A stretch of DNA of 64,000 bases from JAJDAH01 sp964487605 (GTDB lineage Bacteria > Myxococcota_A > Polyangia > Polyangiales > Polyangiaceae), in NCBI GenBank assembly GCA_964487605.1, contig CAZARU010000013.1:30065-94064 (forward strand), given 5' to 3'. This document shows positions 31,928 through 40,577 of the stretch, piece after piece. Positions within the stretch are counted from its first letter, which is position 1. Each line of letters starts with the position of its first letter. The notes under the pieces are model-generated. The model was given only the letters and a program-made list of their open reading frames with translations. It had not been told where the DNA came from and did no database searches. Position numbers and translations under genes: made by a program.

Positions 31928-31943
31928 GGCGGGGAAAGCCGCC
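31928..31943 (+). terminator. Short GC hairpin after the MopE-motif lipoprotein
   Basis: GGCGG and CCGCC flank a 6-base loop 15 nt beyond the stop. The stem is short and no T-run follows, so it is at best a weak terminator or RNA-stabilising stem. Confidence 0.3.
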
Positions 31944-32104
31944 AAGACCGCGAAAAGTCGCCTGAAACGGCGCGCCCTGGGGCCTCGGGACAACTGTGGT
32001 AAGAGCGTTGCCGCGGCGCCGCCGCAGCGTCCGATGCTCGAACTCCCCCGTCTTTTCCCGGAAACGACGCTGGTCGTCGCCGCCCGCTAGGCCGAGGCTC
32101 TACC

Positions 32105-33775
32105 GTGTTCGACGCCCTCGCGCGTGGCTTTCGAGAGGCCAAGAATCGGCTGGCAGGGCTCGACGAGCTCGACCAGAAGAACATCTCGGCGGCACTGCGC
32201 GAGGTGCGGCTCTCGTTGCTCGAGGCCGACGTGGAGCTCGGTGTCGTCAAGCGGTTTCTGGCGCGGGTGGAAGAGCGCGCTCTCGGGCAGACCGTGGCCA
32301 CCCGCGTCAAGCACGGCGGCGAGACGCACCGCGTGAGCGCCGCCGACCAGTTCGTGAAGATCTGCCACGACGAGCTCGTCGCCTTCATGACCCACGAGGG
32401 CGCGGCGCTCCGCTTCGCGGAGTCGGGGCGCACGGGCATCATGATGGTGGGTCTGCAGGGCTCGGGGAAGACGACCACCGCGGCAAAGCTGGCGAGCTTC
32501 CTCACGCGAGAGGGGAAGAAGCCGCTCCTCGTGGCGGCCGACATGCAACGGCCGGCCGCCGTCGAGCAGCTCGTCGTGCTCGGCGGGAAGATCGACGTCC
32601 CGGTTTTCAACGTCCCGGGTGAAACGCCCGTCGCCATCTGCGCGGCGGCGGACGCCGAAGCCAAGCGCCTCGGCTGCGACGTCATCGTGTACGACACCGC
32701 GGGTCGCCTCGCCATCGACGAGCCGCTCATGGACGAGCTCGGCGAGATCAAATCGAAGATCCGCCCCGAGAACATCTACCTGGTCGTGGACGCGATGATC
32801 GGGCAGGACGCCGTGAAGACGGCGCAGGGCTTCAACGACAGGCTCGGCATCACCGGCGTCGTCCTCACCAAGCTGGACGGCGACGCGCGGGGCGGCGCGG
32901 CCCTCAGCGTGAAGGAGGTGACGGGCGCTCCGATTGCCTTCGTCGGCCTGGGGGAAACCCTGGACAAGCTGGAGGAGTTCCGACCGGAGGGCCTCGCGGG
33001 CCGCGTGCTCGGCATGGGCGACGTGGTCGGCCTGATGAAGGACTTCGAGCACGTCGTAGACACGAAGAAGGCGGAGGAAGACGCCGCTCGGATGCTCTCC
33101 GGCGAGTTCACGCTCGACGACTTCCTCACCCAGGTGAAGACCATCCAGCAGATGGGGTCGCTGAAAGACCTCGTCGACAAGATGCCCGGACTGTCGGGAA
33201 TGATGCCCGCCGGCATGGACCTCGACGACCGCGAGCTCGTGCGCATCGAGGCGATGATCCAGTCCATGACGCGCCAGGAGCGTGCCGACCCGCATTGCCT
33301 CATCCGTGAGCCCGGCCGCGTGCGGCGCGTGGCGAGCGGATCCGGCAATCCCGAACAGGGCGTGAGCGAGCTCATCCAGAAGTTCCTGTTCATGAAGCAG
33401 ATGATGAGCGGCTTCGGTCAGAACATGGGCCTGCTCGGACAGATCCCCGGCCTCAAGAACCTCGCGATGGCGCGCAACGCACGCCGCGCCATGAAGAGCG
33501 GCAAGTTCCCGGGCATGCCGGAGGGCGGCATGCCCGGGCTGCCCGGAATGGGGCTGCCCGGAATGCCCGGCATGGGCTTCCCTGGAATGCCCGGCATGGG
33601 CTTCCCTGGAATGCCCGGCATGGGAATGCCCGGCATGGGGCTGCCCGGAGCACCTGGCTCGGCCTCGGGGCCCCCTTCGAGCCGGATGCGACAGCTCTCG
33701 AAGTCCGAGAAGAACGCCAGAAAGAGCGAGCGAAAGCGCGAGCGGTCGGCGCGCAAGAAAGGCAAGAAGCGATGA
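32105..33775 (+). CDS. ffh: Signal recognition particle GTPase Ffh
   Basis: The 556-residue protein has the N domain (1-90), the G domain with GLQGSGKTTTAAKLA (116-130), ADMQRPAA, DTAGR (about 197) and TKLDGDARGG (about 255), and a methionine-rich M domain (about 330-465). Ffh binds signal peptides and 4.5S RNA and delivers nascent membrane proteins to FtsY. Beyond the normal end, a Gly/Met/Pro repeat tail (about 468-520) and a Lys/Arg-rich end make it roughly 100 residues longer than E. coli Ffh. GTG at 32105 starts the standard MFDALARGF sequence. It heads a plus-strand operon. Confidence 0.96.
   Translation: MFDALARGFREAKNRLAGLDELDQKNISAALREVRLSLLEADVELGVVKRFLARVEERALGQTVATRVKHGGETHRVSAADQFVKICHDELVAFMTHEGAALRFAESGRTGIMMVGLQGSGKTTTAAKLASFLTREGKKPLLVAADMQRPAAVEQLVVLGGKIDVPVFNVPGETPVAICAAADAEAKRLGCDVIVYDTAGRLAIDEPLMDELGEIKSKIRPENIYLVVDAMIGQDAVKTAQGFNDRLGITGVVLTKLDGDARGGAALSVKEVTGAPIAFVGLGETLDKLEEFRPEGLAGRVLGMGDVVGLMKDFEHVVDTKKAEEDAARMLSGEFTLDDFLTQVKTIQQMGSLKDLVDKMPGLSGMMPAGMDLDDRELVRIEAMIQSMTRQERADPHCLIREPGRVRRVASGSGNPEQGVSELIQKFLFMKQMMSGFGQNMGLLGQIPGLKNLAMARNARRAMKSGKFPGMPEGGMPGLPGMGLPGMPGMGFPGMPGMGFPGMPGMGMPGMGLPGAPGSASGPPSSRMRQLSKSEKNARKSERKRERSARKKGKKR
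33505..33654 (+). repeat. Gly-Met-Pro coding repeats in the ffh tail
   Basis: Imperfect 12- and 24-base units encode runs of PGMPGMGF and PGMPGMGL. A 24-base unit is perfectly duplicated at 33561-33584 and 33585-33608, with a third copy beginning. The run forms a methionine-rich extension to the M domain and is prone to copy-number change. Confidence 0.85.
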
Positions 33776-34473
33776 GGTACGGCACAGCGTCCACGATGAT
33801 CCTGGCTGCCGTGGCCACGGCCGCGTGCGGCACTTCACAGGCCGAGAAGCCGACGGTCGATACCGCGCTGGCCGAGTACGTGCTGAACGAGGTTCCCTCC
33901 GACGTGAAGCACCGCACGCTCGTCGACTTCGGCGGGAAGGTGCACCTGGTGGGCTACGACGTGGATCCCCAGGGAGCCGTCGTGCGGGGGCAATCCGTGA
34001 AGCTCAAGCTGTACTGGCGCAGCGTGGCTCCACTGACGCCGGGCTGGCGCCTGTTCACGCACGTGCTCGACGACCAGGGCCGACAGGTCGCGAACGTGGA
34101 CAACGTGGGCCCTCTGCGCCAGATCGTGAACGACGCCGACGGCGAGCGACAGGCGCTCGCGCCGAGCGCGTGGCAAACGGGCAAGGTCTACGTCGACACG
34201 CAGGAGTTCGCCATCCCGGCGACGTACCCGAACACCGACAACCGTGAGCTCGAGAGCGAGACGGTCGCCATCACCGTGGGCGTCTGGAGGTACGCCGCCA
34301 GGCGCGCGAGTGACGGCGGTGCGAGGCCACCCGCCGACATGCGTCTGCCCATCCTCGGCGGCATGGCCGACTCGACCAACCGCGGCGTCGTCGTGCGCCT
34401 GAAGACCGACTACCGCTATCCGCGACAGATCGCCGTGACCGATGCGCCGGCCTCGAACCCCGGAGTCAACTGA
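33772..34473 (+). CDS. Beta-sandwich lipoprotein
   Basis: A 233-residue lipoprotein (Cys19, ATAAC). The mature part is a beta-sandwich with LVDFGGKVHLVGYDVDP, LKLYWRS, WRLFTHVLDDQGRQVANVDNVGPLR and WQTGKVYVDTQEF. It resembles the extracytoplasmic domains attached to some membrane glycosyltransferases, though I cannot name a family. The same domain is repeated at the N-terminus of the next protein. The ATG overlaps the ffh stop by 4 nt. Confidence 0.78.
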   Translation: MRYGTASTMILAAVATAACGTSQAEKPTVDTALAEYVLNEVPSDVKHRTLVDFGGKVHLVGYDVDPQGAVVRGQSVKLKLYWRSVAPLTPGWRLFTHVLDDQGRQVANVDNVGPLRQIVNDADGERQALAPSAWQTGKVYVDTQEFAIPATYPNTDNRELESETVAITVGVWRYAARRASDGGARPPADMRLPILGGMADSTNRGVVVRLKTDYRYPRQIAVTDAPASNPGVN

Positions 34474-35999
34474 TGCTTCCCAAGACGCCCATGTCCCGCC
34501 GCAACCTCCGCCCCTCCCTCGACGCACGCTCCCTCCGCTGCAGGTCGCTCGTCGCCACCGTCGCGCTGCTCGCGTCCGCATGCGTCGGCGGCTCGAAGGA
34601 AGTGAGCGAGAAGGACAAGGAGCGACTGCAGGCGTACGTGCTGGACAGCGCGCCGGCGGACGTCCCTCACAAGCTGGACATCGACTTCGACGGCAAGCTC
34701 CGCCTCGTGGGGTACCGGCTCGAACCGAAGGGAACGGTCAAGCCGGGGCAGAAGGTCAGCCTGACCATGTACTGGAAGGTCGAGAAGGCGATCGGCTCGG
34801 AGGGGTGGAACCTCTTCACGCACGTCATCGACGGCGCGGGCGAGCGCATCCTCAACATCGACAACGTCGGCCCGCTCCGGGAGTGGCGAGAGACCCGCCA
34901 GGTGATGTGGCCCAGCGCATGGCAAGCGGGGAAGGTCTACGTCGACGAGCAGGAGTTCACGGTCCCGCGCAACGTGAAGACCAACAAGATTCAGGTCGTG
35001 ACCGGCGCCTACAAGGAGGCCGAGCGCCTGAAGATCTCGAAGGGCGCGAACGTGGGTGAGAACCGCGCCCTCGTGGCGACGATTGCGACGAAGGCGGACT
35101 CCCCGGAGCCCCCGGTCAACATCCAGGTTCCGCGCGTGCGCGTGGACAAGCTCGAGAAGGGCGTGAAGATCAAGATCGACGGCAAGCTGGACGAAGAGGC
35201 CTGGCGCACGGCCCCCACCGTGGGCCCGTTCGTGGACGTCCGCACCGGACGGCCGAACACGAGCTTCCCCGTGAACGGCACCGCCAAGCTCCTGTGGAGT
35301 GACGAGGGCGCGTACTTCGGCTTCGACGTGAAGGACAAGGACGTCGTGGGCGGCTTCGACCCGAAGCAGAAGGACCCGCACCTGTGGACCAAGGACTGCG
35401 TCGAGCTGATGATCGACCCCGAAGGCGACGGGGACAACAAGGACTACTACGAGATCCAGATCAATCCGCAGAACCTCGTGTTCGACTCGCGCTTCGACGA
35501 CTACAACGCGCCGCGGAAGGAGCCGGACGGCCCGTTCGGCCACCAGGACTGGTCCGCGAAGCAGAAGAGCGCCGTCGAGGTGAAGGGCACGCTCGACAAG
35601 AGCGACGACCAGGACGAGGGCTACGTCGTCGAGGTGATGATTCCGTGGAAGTCGTTCGACAAGGCGAAGACGACGCCCCCGGAGATCGGAACGGAGTGGC
35701 GCGTGAACCTCTACGCCATGCAGCAGAACTCCGGCGTGGCGTGGTCCCCCATCCTCAACCAGGGCAACTTTCACAAGTCCTCGCGCTTCGGGAAGATCCT
35801 CTGGGCGGAGAAGGGGTGGGTGCCGCCCGCCGCGGCCGCGGCCATGGCGGCTTCGTCCGCGTCGGGGGCTCCGGGAGCGTCCGCGGAGCCGCCCGCGCCC
35901 GCCCCGGTGGGCTCGGTCCCGCTGGTCATGCCGCGCCTCGACCGGTCGAATCTGCCGCGCCTGCGCCTCCCGGAGAAGGGGCCCAAGCCGGCCAACTGA
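34473..35999 (+). CDS. Lipoprotein with beta-sandwich domain and CBM9-like sugar-binding domain
   Basis: The 508-residue protein has lipid Cys37, then a copy of the beta-sandwich of the preceding gene (about 50-200: IDFDGKLRLVGYRLEP, WNLFTHVIDGAGERILNIDNVGPLR). Its second half (about 225-450) is a carbohydrate-binding module family 9-like domain: IDGKLDEEAWRTAP, AKLLWSDEGAYFGFDVKD, DCVELMIDPEGDGD, YEIQINPQN, and EVMIPWKSF. The tail is Ala/Pro-rich. It probably binds glycans at the cell surface. Start and previous stop share one base (TGATG). Confidence 0.85.
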   Translation: MLPKTPMSRRNLRPSLDARSLRCRSLVATVALLASACVGGSKEVSEKDKERLQAYVLDSAPADVPHKLDIDFDGKLRLVGYRLEPKGTVKPGQKVSLTMYWKVEKAIGSEGWNLFTHVIDGAGERILNIDNVGPLREWRETRQVMWPSAWQAGKVYVDEQEFTVPRNVKTNKIQVVTGAYKEAERLKISKGANVGENRALVATIATKADSPEPPVNIQVPRVRVDKLEKGVKIKIDGKLDEEAWRTAPTVGPFVDVRTGRPNTSFPVNGTAKLLWSDEGAYFGFDVKDKDVVGGFDPKQKDPHLWTKDCVELMIDPEGDGDNKDYYEIQINPQNLVFDSRFDDYNAPRKEPDGPFGHQDWSAKQKSAVEVKGTLDKSDDQDEGYVVEVMIPWKSFDKAKTTPPEIGTEWRVNLYAMQQNSGVAWSPILNQGNFHKSSRFGKILWAEKGWVPPAAAAAMAASSASGAPGASAEPPAPAPVGSVPLVMPRLDRSNLPRLRLPEKGPKPAN

Positions 36000-36002
36000 G
36001 CC

Positions 36003-37067
36003 ATGACGCTCCTTCGCGTTCGATGGCCGGCGGCAATCGCGGCGGTCGTCTTCGGGTGGGCGAACGCGGCGGACGCACAGCGGGCGTGGGAGACTCCCGG
36101 TGAGCGGGAGGCCGCCGATGCGCGGCGCCTCGCGGCCGAGGGGAGGTGCGACACTGCGCTCGCGTCGTTCGACGTGGCCATCGCGAAGCGGCCGAAGGAC
36201 GCATCCCTCCGACGCGACCGCGGGCGATGCCACGACTCGCTGAACAACGCCGCGCCGGCCATCGAGGACTACCGCGCGTACGTCGCGGCGGAGCCGAACG
36301 GCGGGGACGCGGGTCGCGTCCGGGCTCGGCTCGAGCAGCTCGAGGGCGAGCACGTGCCCGACGCGAAGGCGCCCGACCACGACGGAGACGGTAACGTCGA
36401 GGTGACGAGGACACCTCGCGATCTGGAGAACCCGTTCGCCGAGGAGGCGCCCACCGGCCCCGGGGCCCCACCCCGACGACGCCCGGGATTCCTCGTGGGG
36501 CCGTTCGTCGCCGGAAGGGGCTGGAGCGACCTCGGCTTCCCGAAGCCGACGTTCACGCTGGGAGCGCTCGGCGCGTTCGAGTACTCGCCCGGGCTCGAGG
36601 TGCAGGCGCGCGTCGGCTACCTCAAGACGGGCGGAGGTGGCGAAATCGGCGACGCTGCCGGAGTCGAAGCCACGGCGCTCCACGAGTTCCTGTTCGGGCT
36701 CGCCGATCGATGGGATCTCGGGCTCGGCCTCGGCGGTGGCTTCGAGTATCAACGCACCGAGCTCAAGTCGACCACCGTGTTCCTCTCGGGGCGCGCGGGA
36801 GGGCAGGCGCGCTGGCGAGCGAGCGAGGGCCTCTTGCTCCTCGGCGGCCCGGAGGTCGGCCTGGGGATACTGAAGCGCTCGGGGCAGCTCGACCGCGCGG
36901 ACACGAGCGATCTGGCGCTGCACTACGGCGCGCACGTCGCGGTCGCATGGCAGATCGGCGGCGGGAAGACGCCCGGGACGCCCCCGGGCACCCGGCCCGA
37001 TCCCGACGCGCACCCCGAGCGTGACCCGGGAGAGCCCCTGGAAGAGGACGAGCTCTGGGACGACTGA
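36003..37067 (+). CDS. TPR plus outer-membrane beta-barrel-like protein
   Basis: A 354-residue protein with a signal peptide (cleavage near ADAQ) and TPR-type helices (about 35-115). An acidic linker with DHDGDGNVEV follows. A C-terminal region (about 155-320) of alternating hydrophobic strands (FLVGPFVAGRGW, LGALGAFEYSPGLEVQARVGY, HYGAHVAVAWQIG) looks like a small outer-membrane barrel. The Pro/Asp tail then extends past the last strand. It begins 3 nt after the preceding stop, so it is the last gene of the ffh operon. Specific role unknown. Confidence 0.72.
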   Translation: MTLLRVRWPAAIAAVVFGWANAADAQRAWETPGEREAADARRLAAEGRCDTALASFDVAIAKRPKDASLRRDRGRCHDSLNNAAPAIEDYRAYVAAEPNGGDAGRVRARLEQLEGEHVPDAKAPDHDGDGNVEVTRTPRDLENPFAEEAPTGPGAPPRRRPGFLVGPFVAGRGWSDLGFPKPTFTLGALGAFEYSPGLEVQARVGYLKTGGGGEIGDAAGVEATALHEFLFGLADRWDLGLGLGGGFEYQRTELKSTTVFLSGRAGGQARWRASEGLLLLGGPEVGLGILKRSGQLDRADTSDLALHYGAHVAVAWQIGGGKTPGTPPGTRPDPDAHPERDPGEPLEEDELWDD

Positions 37068-37074
37068 GCGGCGT

Positions 37075-37512
37075 TCAGCGCGAACGCATCGCACACCCCA
37101 CGACGCGCTCGAGGCGCGCCCCGCGGTCGTCCAGCAGCAGCGCGCAGGCGCCGGGGCAAAGCCGATGAGCGTCGTCGCCGGGCGTGAAGTACCAGCCGAG
37201 GGGATCCGACGCACAGCCGGCGAGCGTTCCCACGAACCACAGGTCGGTCGCCCCACCGCCGTGAACGAGCCGGTGGTTGAGGCGACCGAGTCCGAAGTGC
37301 TCGTTGCCCGGATTGTCGGTGTCGGGCCAGGTGCACGCACCGCCGGAATCGACGGACCACTGGACGGCCTCTCCGTCCCGCTCGCACGGGCCGGAGTCCG
37401 GCGGTTCGAGTCGAACGAAGTCCGGCCCGGGTGGATCGGATTCGGTGAGTCCGCCGCACGACGCCGCCAGCAGCGCCGCGCACGCCGCGGCGACCGCCCG
37501 TGCGGCGCTCAC
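37075..37512 (-). CDS. Small hypothetical lipoprotein
   Basis: A 145-residue lipoprotein with Cys19 (LLAASC). The remaining sequence holds several cysteines and a fairly well-conserved-looking CPGACALLLDDRGARLERVVGC end, but no recognised domain. GTG at 37512 overlaps the stop of the serine hydrolase gene by 4 nt, so it is expressed with it. It converges on the barrel gene with 7 nt between. Confidence 0.65.
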   Translation of the reverse strand: MSAARAVAAACAALLAASCGGLTESDPPGPDFVRLEPPDSGPCERDGEAVQWSVDSGGACTWPDTDNPGNEHFGLGRLNHRLVHGGGATDLWFVGTLAGCASDPLGWYFTPGDDAHRLCPGACALLLDDRGARLERVVGCAMRSR

Positions 37513-39281
37513 GGACAGGAGCGCTGACAGCCGGCGCGCGCGATGAGCAGATCGAACTCGAACGCGAGCTCCATGGCGATGGCGCCGGGGACGCTCTCGA
37601 GGCCGCCCACGGAGTCGATGACGTCCCCACAAGAGACGAGGCACTGGATCGTGTCGCCGGCCGCCAGGCATCCGCTCTCGATGGCGCACTTCACGATCTC
37701 GCGGCAGCCACAGCTATCGTCACACGTGGTCATCAGGTCCGAGAACTGCGGATCGCCGCACGCGCACCCCATGAACTCGTCGCAGTACTTTCCGTAGCGC
37801 CCCGACTTCACGCGTTCGGAGCAGGAGACGTTCTCCTCACGGCAGTCGAAGATTGGAACCTGAGCGTTGGGATCGGCGCCCCCGGCGTCGTTGCAGCTCG
37901 CGATCTTCGGCGCGGACTCGATGGAGTTGATGATCGGCCCGAGGAAGGCGCAATCGAGGAACCAGAGGCCGGAATCCGAGCCGAACGGGACGGCCGGCTC
38001 GTTCGGGTCGTCGTTGAAGCCCGGGAACGCGACGCCTGCGGGCAGCAGCTCGGTGACGAACCCGTTCTCCGCGATGGAGTCGTCGGCGGTGTCGAGCATC
38101 CCGTCCGGGCCGAGCGGCTTCTTGTACTGGGAGTTTCTCACCACGACGAGGTCGAGGCTCGGAATGACGTAGATCTTCTGATTGTCGCGCCCCTCGGCGG
38201 CGTAGAGATCCCGGGGAAGGGTGGACGTCGAACGCGCGCCGGGCCGCCACCACTGGTACGCGTAGCCCTCGTTGCCGGCGGCCGCGTCGGTGGACGCCGC
38301 CTTCACCCACTGGCTCGAGACCACGCGGTCCCCGTCCCACTCTCCGTTGCGAAGGAACAGCAGGCCGAACTTCGCGAAATCGCGGGTCGTGGTGTCGAGG
38401 AAGCCGTAGGCGATGGTGGACCCGACGCCATCCTCCCACCAGGCGAGTCGTTCGCGGCCCATGCCGATGCGATCGAAGATCATCGCCTGGGCGAAATCGG
38501 CGGCGTTGTCGTAGGGGAGGCCCTTCTCCCGGATGACCGCCTCGACCACGCCGCCGAGCAGCTGCGTGTCCCCGCTCGAGTAGTACCAGGTCCCGCCGAT
38601 CTCCCGGGCGGGGTCCATGGTTCGCGCCGGATCGAGCATGAACCCGAGCTGATCCGGGGACAGACCCATCAAGAGGATCTCGGAGCACTTTCCGTCGCCC
38701 GCCATCGTGATGCACTCGGTGTCGGTGTACGACTCGCTGAAGTCGATGCCCGACTGCATCTGGAGCACGTCTCGAAGCACGATGTCCTGGAAGCCGGGAC
38801 GGCCGGCCCATTGGGGGAAGAACTGCGACATCGGGACGTTCACGCTCTCGATGTGCCCCTGATCGATGAGGATGCCCACGAGCGTGCTCGAGAAGCTCTT
38901 GGCCATGGACCAGCTCGCCGCCCACGACTTCTCGTCCTTGGGCGCGCCGTTCCGCGGATCGGCGGCGTACCGCTCCGCGACGATCGCACCGCCGTGGATC
39001 ACGACGACGCCCTGGGTGTAGTTGTCGAACGGAAAATGCGCGGGGTCGCCCGGGTTGCGCAGGGACGGCGGGTTCACGTTGTCGAAGGCGTAGTCGAGAG
39101 CTTCCTCGAGGAGCGCTGCGTCCATGCCCATCTCCGCGGGCGCGCGCGTTTCCCACTCCGTCGTCGGCCACGGCACGCGTTGTCCGCTCGGCGGGCCGGG
39201 CTTCTTCGAGCCACCATCGTCGTCGCCACCGCACGCCGTGACGAGAAAGAGCGCGGCGAGCACTGCCATTCCATGCTTCAT
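37509..39281 (-). CDS. Beta-lactamase-family serine hydrolase lipoprotein with Cys-rich tail
   Basis: The 590-residue lipoprotein (Cys17, LVTAC) has a class-C-beta-lactamase/esterase fold. SMAKS carries nucleophile S125 and K128, WYYSSGDTQLLG the Tyr motif, and YAYQWWRPG and NQKIYVIPSLDLVVV lie in the C-terminal strands. A further region (about 465-590) is Cys-rich (CGCACGD-like and DDSCGCREIVKC patterns), unlike ordinary family members. It may act on peptidoglycan stems, esters or amides at the surface. ATG 39281 starts the signal peptide. Confidence 0.88.
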   Translation of the reverse strand: MKHGMAVLAALFLVTACGGDDDGGSKKPGPPSGQRVPWPTTEWETRAPAEMGMDAALLEEALDYAFDNVNPPSLRNPGDPAHFPFDNYTQGVVVIHGGAIVAERYAADPRNGAPKDEKSWAASWSMAKSFSSTLVGILIDQGHIESVNVPMSQFFPQWAGRPGFQDIVLRDVLQMQSGIDFSESYTDTECITMAGDGKCSEILLMGLSPDQLGFMLDPARTMDPAREIGGTWYYSSGDTQLLGGVVEAVIREKGLPYDNAADFAQAMIFDRIGMGRERLAWWEDGVGSTIAYGFLDTTTRDFAKFGLLFLRNGEWDGDRVVSSQWVKAASTDAAAGNEGYAYQWWRPGARSTSTLPRDLYAAEGRDNQKIYVIPSLDLVVVRNSQYKKPLGPDGMLDTADDSIAENGFVTELLPAGVAFPGFNDDPNEPAVPFGSDSGLWFLDCAFLGPIINSIESAPKIASCNDAGGADPNAQVPIFDCREENVSCSERVKSGRYGKYCDEFMGCACGDPQFSDLMTTCDDSCGCREIVKCAIESGCLAAGDTIQCLVSCGDVIDSVGGLESVPGAIAMELAFEFDLLIARAGCQRSCP

Positions 39282-39366
39282 GGGTCGAGCCTCCTCGGCA
39301 CCAGGGATATCGCACAGGGCCGACGCGCAGGCGACCCCGCTCGGTGGCGGCGACGCCAGCATCGAA

Positions 39367-39792
39367 CTATCGCAGCCCGAACGCACGGCGCAGCTCGCCC
39401 TGCCGATGCGCACACGCGGCGGTCTCCTTCGCGGCGCTCCGCAGGTCCGCCTCGCCCTGCGCGAGGAGGCGGGCGCTCGCTTCCAGGGTTCCAGCGTCGC
39501 GGCGCAGGTCCCGGCGCACGGCGTCCACGGCGTCCGTCGCCTTCAGGTGCAGCTCGTAGGCCTCCACGCACTGGTCTCGCAGCGCGCAGACCCCGGGCGC
39601 CGAGCACGGGGTCGCCCCTAGCGCCGCCAGGAGCGGACGCTTGCGGTCGTTCGGCGCGTCCCGCACGGCGTCCACGGCTCGCGCGACGCGGTCGAGATCG
39701 GCTCGATCCTGGGACGACCTGCCGCAGCCCGCGGTGACGAGCGCCGCCACCACGGCGACGCGGCTGGTGAGCGCCGTGCGGCGCCGGCTCAC
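39367..39792 (-). CDS. Small helical lipoprotein
   Basis: A 141-residue protein with lipid Cys23 (LVTAGC). The remainder is charged and helical (RDLRRDAGTLEASARLLAQGEADLRSAAKE) and suggests a coiled-coil or helical bundle. I do not recognise a family. GTG 39792 overlaps the stop of the zinc-ribbon membrane protein gene by 4 nt, so translation is coupled. Confidence 0.68.
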   Translation of the reverse strand: MSRRRTALTSRVAVVAALVTAGCGRSSQDRADLDRVARAVDAVRDAPNDRKRPLLAALGATPCSAPGVCALRDQCVEAYELHLKATDAVDAVRRDLRRDAGTLEASARLLAQGEADLRSAAKETAACAHRQGELRRAFGLR

Positions 39793-40325
39793 TCCCGAGT
39801 CTGCGGCGCCGGACCCATCTGGATCCGCTCGCCGATGTACGCGCCGATGAGCGTGAACAGGACGCCGAGGGCGGACATGAGCATGTACATGAACGCCGGC
39901 ATGACCTTCACGGTCTGACCCCGGAAGAGGAGGAAGGCCGTCGGCATCGCCACCAGGAACACGGCGACCACGGGCTCGATGAACGTCTTGCCGGGCGAAA
40001 TGAGGCCGATGAGCATCCCCCCGACGAACCACACGGGGATCGCCATGAGCATGCCGGCCGACCCCTCGAAGTCGAACGCGGGAACGACCATGGGAAGCCC
40101 CATGACGATGGCGGCGGACAGCACCGCCTGGATGACGATCGAGATCCCGAACCAGGCGACGCTGAAGCCCTCCTGCTGGTAGCGGCGCTCGAGCTCCTCC
40201 TGCTTGGTCAGGGAGCGCTTGATCTCCTCCACCTTCGCGCCGCACGAGACGCAGCGGTTGTTCTGCAGTGGAACGGAGTTCTTGAAGCCGCACGAGGGGC
40301 AGAGGATCGTCTTCTGAGCCGCCAT
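39789..40325 (-). CDS. Zinc-ribbon membrane protein
   Basis: A 178-residue protein with an N-terminal zinc ribbon (CPSCGFKNS, then RCVSCGAK), a short charged helix, and about four transmembrane helices from residue 55 on. Ribbon-plus-membrane proteins of this kind are common in Myxococcota, but their function is unknown. ATG 40325 lies just ahead of the ribbon. It leads a minus-strand group with the helical lipoprotein. Confidence 0.8.
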   Translation of the reverse strand: MAAQKTILCPSCGFKNSVPLQNNRCVSCGAKVEEIKRSLTKQEELERRYQQEGFSVAWFGISIVIQAVLSAAIVMGLPMVVPAFDFEGSAGMLMAIPVWFVGGMLIGLISPGKTFIEPVVAVFLVAMPTAFLLFRGQTVKVMPAFMYMLMSALGVLFTLIGAYIGERIQMGPAPQTRE

Positions 40326-40577
40326 TTCCGAGCTATCGCCTCTTCTGGGGTGACCGGAGCGCCGAAGGGTAGCCGAGAACCCGCGGCCGGGAAACCGGCG
40401 CTCGGCCGAGCGGGTCCTGCCCCCGATCCGGCCGGAAATGATGGGAACGACGCGTGGTGTCCCGTGCCCTGCCGCGGGTGCACCGGCGGCCGAATCGCGG
40501 TATTCCGTCGGAGTGAACGCCGGACCGGGAGGAACCCCGGTCGGGCGTGGTTGTCCGTTCGCCCACCGCGACCCGTC

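Noticed and set aside
29344..31965. An 873-codon plus-strand frame across rpoH
   Set aside because: It is antisense to a clear sigma factor and translates to His/Arg/Val-rich sequence without domains.
31913..32104. 4.5S SRP RNA just upstream of ffh
   Set aside because: The characteristic GGAAG/AGCA tetraloop and internal loop pattern is not found in this stretch.
34416..37340. A 974-codon open frame on the minus strand opposite the lipoprotein and barrel genes
   Set aside because: It lacks any recognisable domain, its translation is Arg/His/Val-rich, and the plus strand holds well-supported genes with signal peptides and domains. High GC makes stop-free antisense frames common.
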